DNA of 32,984 nt from contig CALXGE010000014.1 in the NCBI GenBank assembly GCA_944387775.1, positions 1 through 32,984 of the forward strand, read 5' to 3'. Origin of the DNA: an uncultured Oscillospiraceae bacterium. GTDB taxonomy: Bacteria > Bacillota > Clostridia > Oscillospirales > Oscillospiraceae. Position numbers and translations under genes: made by a program. Shown here piece after piece: positions 30,862 through 32,984 of the stretch. The notes beneath the pieces are model-generated. The model did not search any database. It saw only the letters and a program-made list of their open reading frames with translations, and had not been told where the DNA came from. Each line of letters opens with the position of its first letter. Position 1 is the stretch's first letter.

Positions 30862-31941
30862 ATGAAAAAGCTGAACAAAGTGCTCGCCCTTGTCCTTGCT
30901 ATGGTCATGGCCTTGAGCCTGGCCGCCTGCTCCGGCGGCAACAACAGCACCAACAACACCGCCAATGCCGGCGCCAACAACACCGCCAACAACACTGCCG
31001 ACAATTCCGGCGACACCGAAAGCACCGATTCCGGCAATAAGCTCATCGCCGGCGTGGTCTTCCAGGAAGACCAGTTCTTCAAGCTCCTGTCTGCTGGCTA
31101 TCAGGCCGCTGCTGACGAGATGGGCTACGAGATCCAGCTGACCAACACCAACAACGACCAGAGCAAAGAGACCGAGGCTCTGAACACCTACGTGGCCCAG
31201 GGCGTGGCCGGTGTGGCTATCTCCCCCCTGAACACCCAGGTTTCCCCCGCTGCCATTGAGGATGCCCACAACAGCGGTATGGAGATTGCCATCTGCAACG
31301 CCGCCATCGATGCCTTCCCCTACGCTGTTGCTTCCTACTCCGCTGATAACTACGCTTTCTGCAAGCAGACCGGTGAGGCCGCTGTGAAGTTCATTCAGGA
31401 GAACTACTCTGCTGATGAGACCCTGAAGATCGGTGTCGTCCAGTTCAAGACCCAGGTGCCTGAGCAGTCCGCTGACCGTGTCAACGGCTTCTTCGCCGCT
31501 CTGGATGAGGCTGGCATCAAGTATGACATCGTGGCCGACCAGGACGCTTGGCTCCAGGATATGGCTGTTGAGACCGCTGGCGATATGATCAGCGCCAACC
31601 CCGATCTGGACATCATCTACGCTGCTAACGACGGTGGTACTGTGGGTTCCGTCATGGCCGTTGAGAACGCTGGCAAGGCCGGTGAGATCTTTGTGTTCGG
31701 TACCGATGGTTCCGAGCAGATCGTTGACCTGCTGAAGGCCGACAACAACATTCTCCAGGCTGTTACCGCTCAGGACGCTTTCCAGATCGGCTACTCCACC
31801 GTGGAGGCCCTGATCAACACTCTGGAGGGCAATGAGGTTGAAGGCGCTGGCCAGACCAACATCATCCCCGGTATCCCCCTGGTCCGCGGCGATGACGAGG
31901 CTCTGGACAGCTACCTGGCTGACCTGCAGAGCATGATGTAA
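30862..31941 (+). CDS. Ribose-type sugar-binding lipoprotein of an ABC importer
   Basis: 359 aa. Lipobox LAAC (C23), then an Asn/Thr-rich tether (about 25-58), then a type I periplasmic-binding fold in normal order: LIAGVVFQEDQFFKLLSAGYQAAADEMG, NDQSKETEALNTYVAQGV, GVAISPLNTQ, YSADNYAFCKQTGEAA, DIIYAANDGGTVGSVMA and IFVFGTDGSE. It delivers an unknown sugar or related solute to the ABC complex whose ATPase begins at 32149. GGAGG lies eight bases before ATG 30862. Codons are unusually rich in GCT and GAG compared with the UroD genes, suggesting high expression. It likely reads through from the UroD trio. Confidence 0.92.
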   Translation: MKKLNKVLALVLAMVMALSLAACSGGNNSTNNTANAGANNTANNTADNSGDTESTDSGNKLIAGVVFQEDQFFKLLSAGYQAAADEMGYEIQLTNTNNDQSKETEALNTYVAQGVAGVAISPLNTQVSPAAIEDAHNSGMEIAICNAAIDAFPYAVASYSADNYAFCKQTGEAAVKFIQENYSADETLKIGVVQFKTQVPEQSADRVNGFFAALDEAGIKYDIVADQDAWLQDMAVETAGDMISANPDLDIIYAANDGGTVGSVMAVENAGKAGEIFVFGTDGSEQIVDLLKADNNILQAVTAQDAFQIGYSTVEALINTLEGNEVEGAGQTNIIPGIPLVRGDDEALDSYLADLQSMM

Positions 31942-31976
31942 GCACCAAGTACGCTGCAGCGTACATATTGGGGAAA

Positions 31977-32071
31977 GCCCGCCGCCCCTCGGGACGGCGG
32001 GCCCCCTCCTGTCGGACAGGCAGGCCGACAGGGGAAAATCGCGGAATGTGCCGCCGGGACGATTCGGCGGC
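31977..32071 (+). other. Three consecutive intercistronic hairpins
   Basis: In the 207-base gap before the ATPase gene: GCCCGCCG/CGGCGGGC (31977-32002), CCTGTCGG/CCGACAGG (32008-32032) and GCCGCCG/CGGCGGC (32050-32071), the last followed by TTTCCCCTT. They probably stabilise the binding-protein mRNA or attenuate downstream expression. Confidence 0.65.
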
Positions 32072-32148
32072 TTTCCCCTTGCGGCCTGCCGCCTCAGCGC
32101 CGCCCGGCATACTCCGGGGGCACGCCTATGAAATGGAAGGAATACCAT

Positions 32149-32984
32149 ATGAGTGTATTGAGAACCGAGGGAATCGTAAAGGACTATCCCGGTACCCGGG
32201 CGCTGGATGATGTCAGCGTATCCTTTGAGGGCGGGAAGGTCCATGCGTTCATCGGGAAAAACGGCTCCGGCAAGTCCACCCTGGTAAAGGTATTCTCCGG
32301 GGCCATTCAGCCGACTGCCGGCAAGTTTTTCCTGGATGACAAGGAGCTGCATTTCTCTGCCCCTACCGATGCCTTTGCCCAGGGTATCGCCACGGTGTAC
32401 CAGGAGCTGAGCCTGGTGCCCTACCTGACGGTGGCAGAAAACATCTATCTGGGCCGCCTGCCCAAAAAGGGCAGGGTCGTGGACTGGAAAAAGACCTATG
32501 AGATGGCGAGAGACCTGCTCAAGAAGATGAATGTGGACATTGACCCCCATGAGAAGGTGTTCCGTCTGAGCATGTGGCAGTGCCAGGTGGTGGAGATCAC
32601 CAAGGCCATGAGCTTCTCCCCCAAGGTACTGATGTTGGATGAGCCCACCAGCGCCCTGGCACAGAATGAGACCCAGAGCCTGTTTGAGGTAATTCGCACC
32701 CTGCGGGATCAGGGCGTGGTAGTTATCTACATCTCCCATCGGCTTCAGGAGCTGTGGGAGATCGCGGACACCGTCACGGTCCTGCGGGACGGCAAGCTCA
32801 TTGGCAAGAAGGACATCAAGGATCTGGACCACAAGGGCATCATCAGCATGATGTTCGGCGATGTGGAACTCAAGACCCGTCCCAAGGACCTGAAGGTGTC
32901 TGACGAAGTGGTCATGAAGGTGGATCACCTGACCCGCTCCGGTAAGTTTGAGGACGTGAGCTTTGAGCTGAAGAAGGGCGAAGT
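32149..32984 (+). CDS. Sugar ABC importer ATP-binding protein (partial, runs off window)
   Basis: 278 complete codons of a protein normally about 500 aa. The first ABC domain is complete: Walker A GKNGSGKST (36-44), Q-loop VYQELSLVPYLTV, degenerate signature LSMWQCQVVEITKA, Walker B LMLDEPTSAL and the switch YISHRLQELW. The second domain has just begun (VDHLTRSGKFEDVSFELKKGE). This is the RbsA/MglA type with two fused ATPase domains. ATG 32149 is preferred because AAGGA lies seven bases upstream; an in-frame ATG at 32128 is possible. A permease gene should follow outside the window. Confidence 0.93.
   Translation, partial: MSVLRTEGIVKDYPGTRALDDVSVSFEGGKVHAFIGKNGSGKSTLVKVFSGAIQPTAGKFFLDDKELHFSAPTDAFAQGIATVYQELSLVPYLTVAENIYLGRLPKKGRVVDWKKTYEMARDLLKKMNVDIDPHEKVFRLSMWQCQVVEITKAMSFSPKVLMLDEPTSALAQNETQSLFEVIRTLRDQGVVVIYISHRLQELWEIADTVTVLRDGKLIGKKDIKDLDHKGIISMMFGDVELKTRPKDLKVSDEVVMKVDHLTRSGKFEDVSFELKKGE

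Noticed and set aside
30697-32928. A 743-codon open frame on the minus strand
   Set aside because: It is antisense to the UroD C 3' end, the binding-protein gene and the ABC ATPase, has no family motifs and is an artefact of GC-rich codon use in the real genes.
1-32984. CRISPR arrays, insertion sequences, prophage genes, tRNA or rRNA genes
   Set aside because: No regular spaced repeats, transposase or integrase motifs, terminal inverted repeats, tRNA cloverleaf or rRNA sequence was recognised by eye; a dedicated tRNA scan was not possible.

Overview
The window looks like a chromosomal segment from a GC-rich anaerobic Firmicute, most likely a gut Oscillospiraceae of the Flavonifractor/Intestinimonas/Oscillibacter kind. 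This is inferred from Clostridia-type gene families (coenzyme-B12 glutamate mutase, YesN/YesM two-component pair, lipoprotein sugar-binding proteins with Asn/Thr/Gly linkers) and strong Shine-Dalgarno sites; no rRNA or other taxonomic marker is present. No tRNA, rRNA, insertion sequence, prophage or CRISPR array was seen.

Region 1 (1-5837, minus strand) carries two adjacent transcription units. citD-citE-citF, a two-subunit class I fumarase-type hydratase and a GntR regulator form one unit, which ends in a terminator. glmS-glmL starts from its own promoter and runs off the left edge. Side by side these match the methylaspartate route of glutamate fermentation, so the lyase and hydratase are better read as citramalate lyase and mesaconase than as citrate lyase and fumarase. 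A divergent gene at 5992 encodes an unusual P-loop protein with an AlaRS-like tail.

Region 2 (7213-16195, plus strand) is a galactose/glucose-type ABC import module. It has a YesN-type response regulator, a YesM-type sensor kinase and a sugar-binding lipoprotein in overlapping frames, then mglB-mglA-mglC behind its own promoter. MglB reads as a circular permutant of the family: the segment that normally forms the N-terminus is at the C-terminus. MglC has an extra N-terminal coiled-coil region of about 210 residues.

Region 3 (16261-21529, minus strand) holds a coiled-coil protein, FtsH, an HdeD-like (DUF308) membrane protein and a family 8 glycosyltransferase in one operon, then a TetR regulator and a patatin-like lipase. 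The DUF308 gene appears to carry a frameshift at its 3' end.

Region 4 (21728-32984) looks like a second sugar system. A minus-strand operon encodes an MtaA-like UroD-superfamily protein, an aldose epimerase and a D-lyxose isomerase. A divergent PfkB kinase follows, then an AraC regulator with an SGNH esterase. Divergent from araC are three tandem UroD-superfamily genes leading into a ribose-type binding protein and an ABC ATPase cut off by the window end. A 17-bp motif with an invariant AGTACAAAA core occurs once upstream of the isomerase operon and twice, as an inverted repeat, between araC and the UroD trio, suggesting one regulon. The UroD-like proteins have different metal-ligand patterns and no corrinoid protein is seen nearby, so their role is open; handling of methylated or otherwise decorated sugars is one hypothesis.
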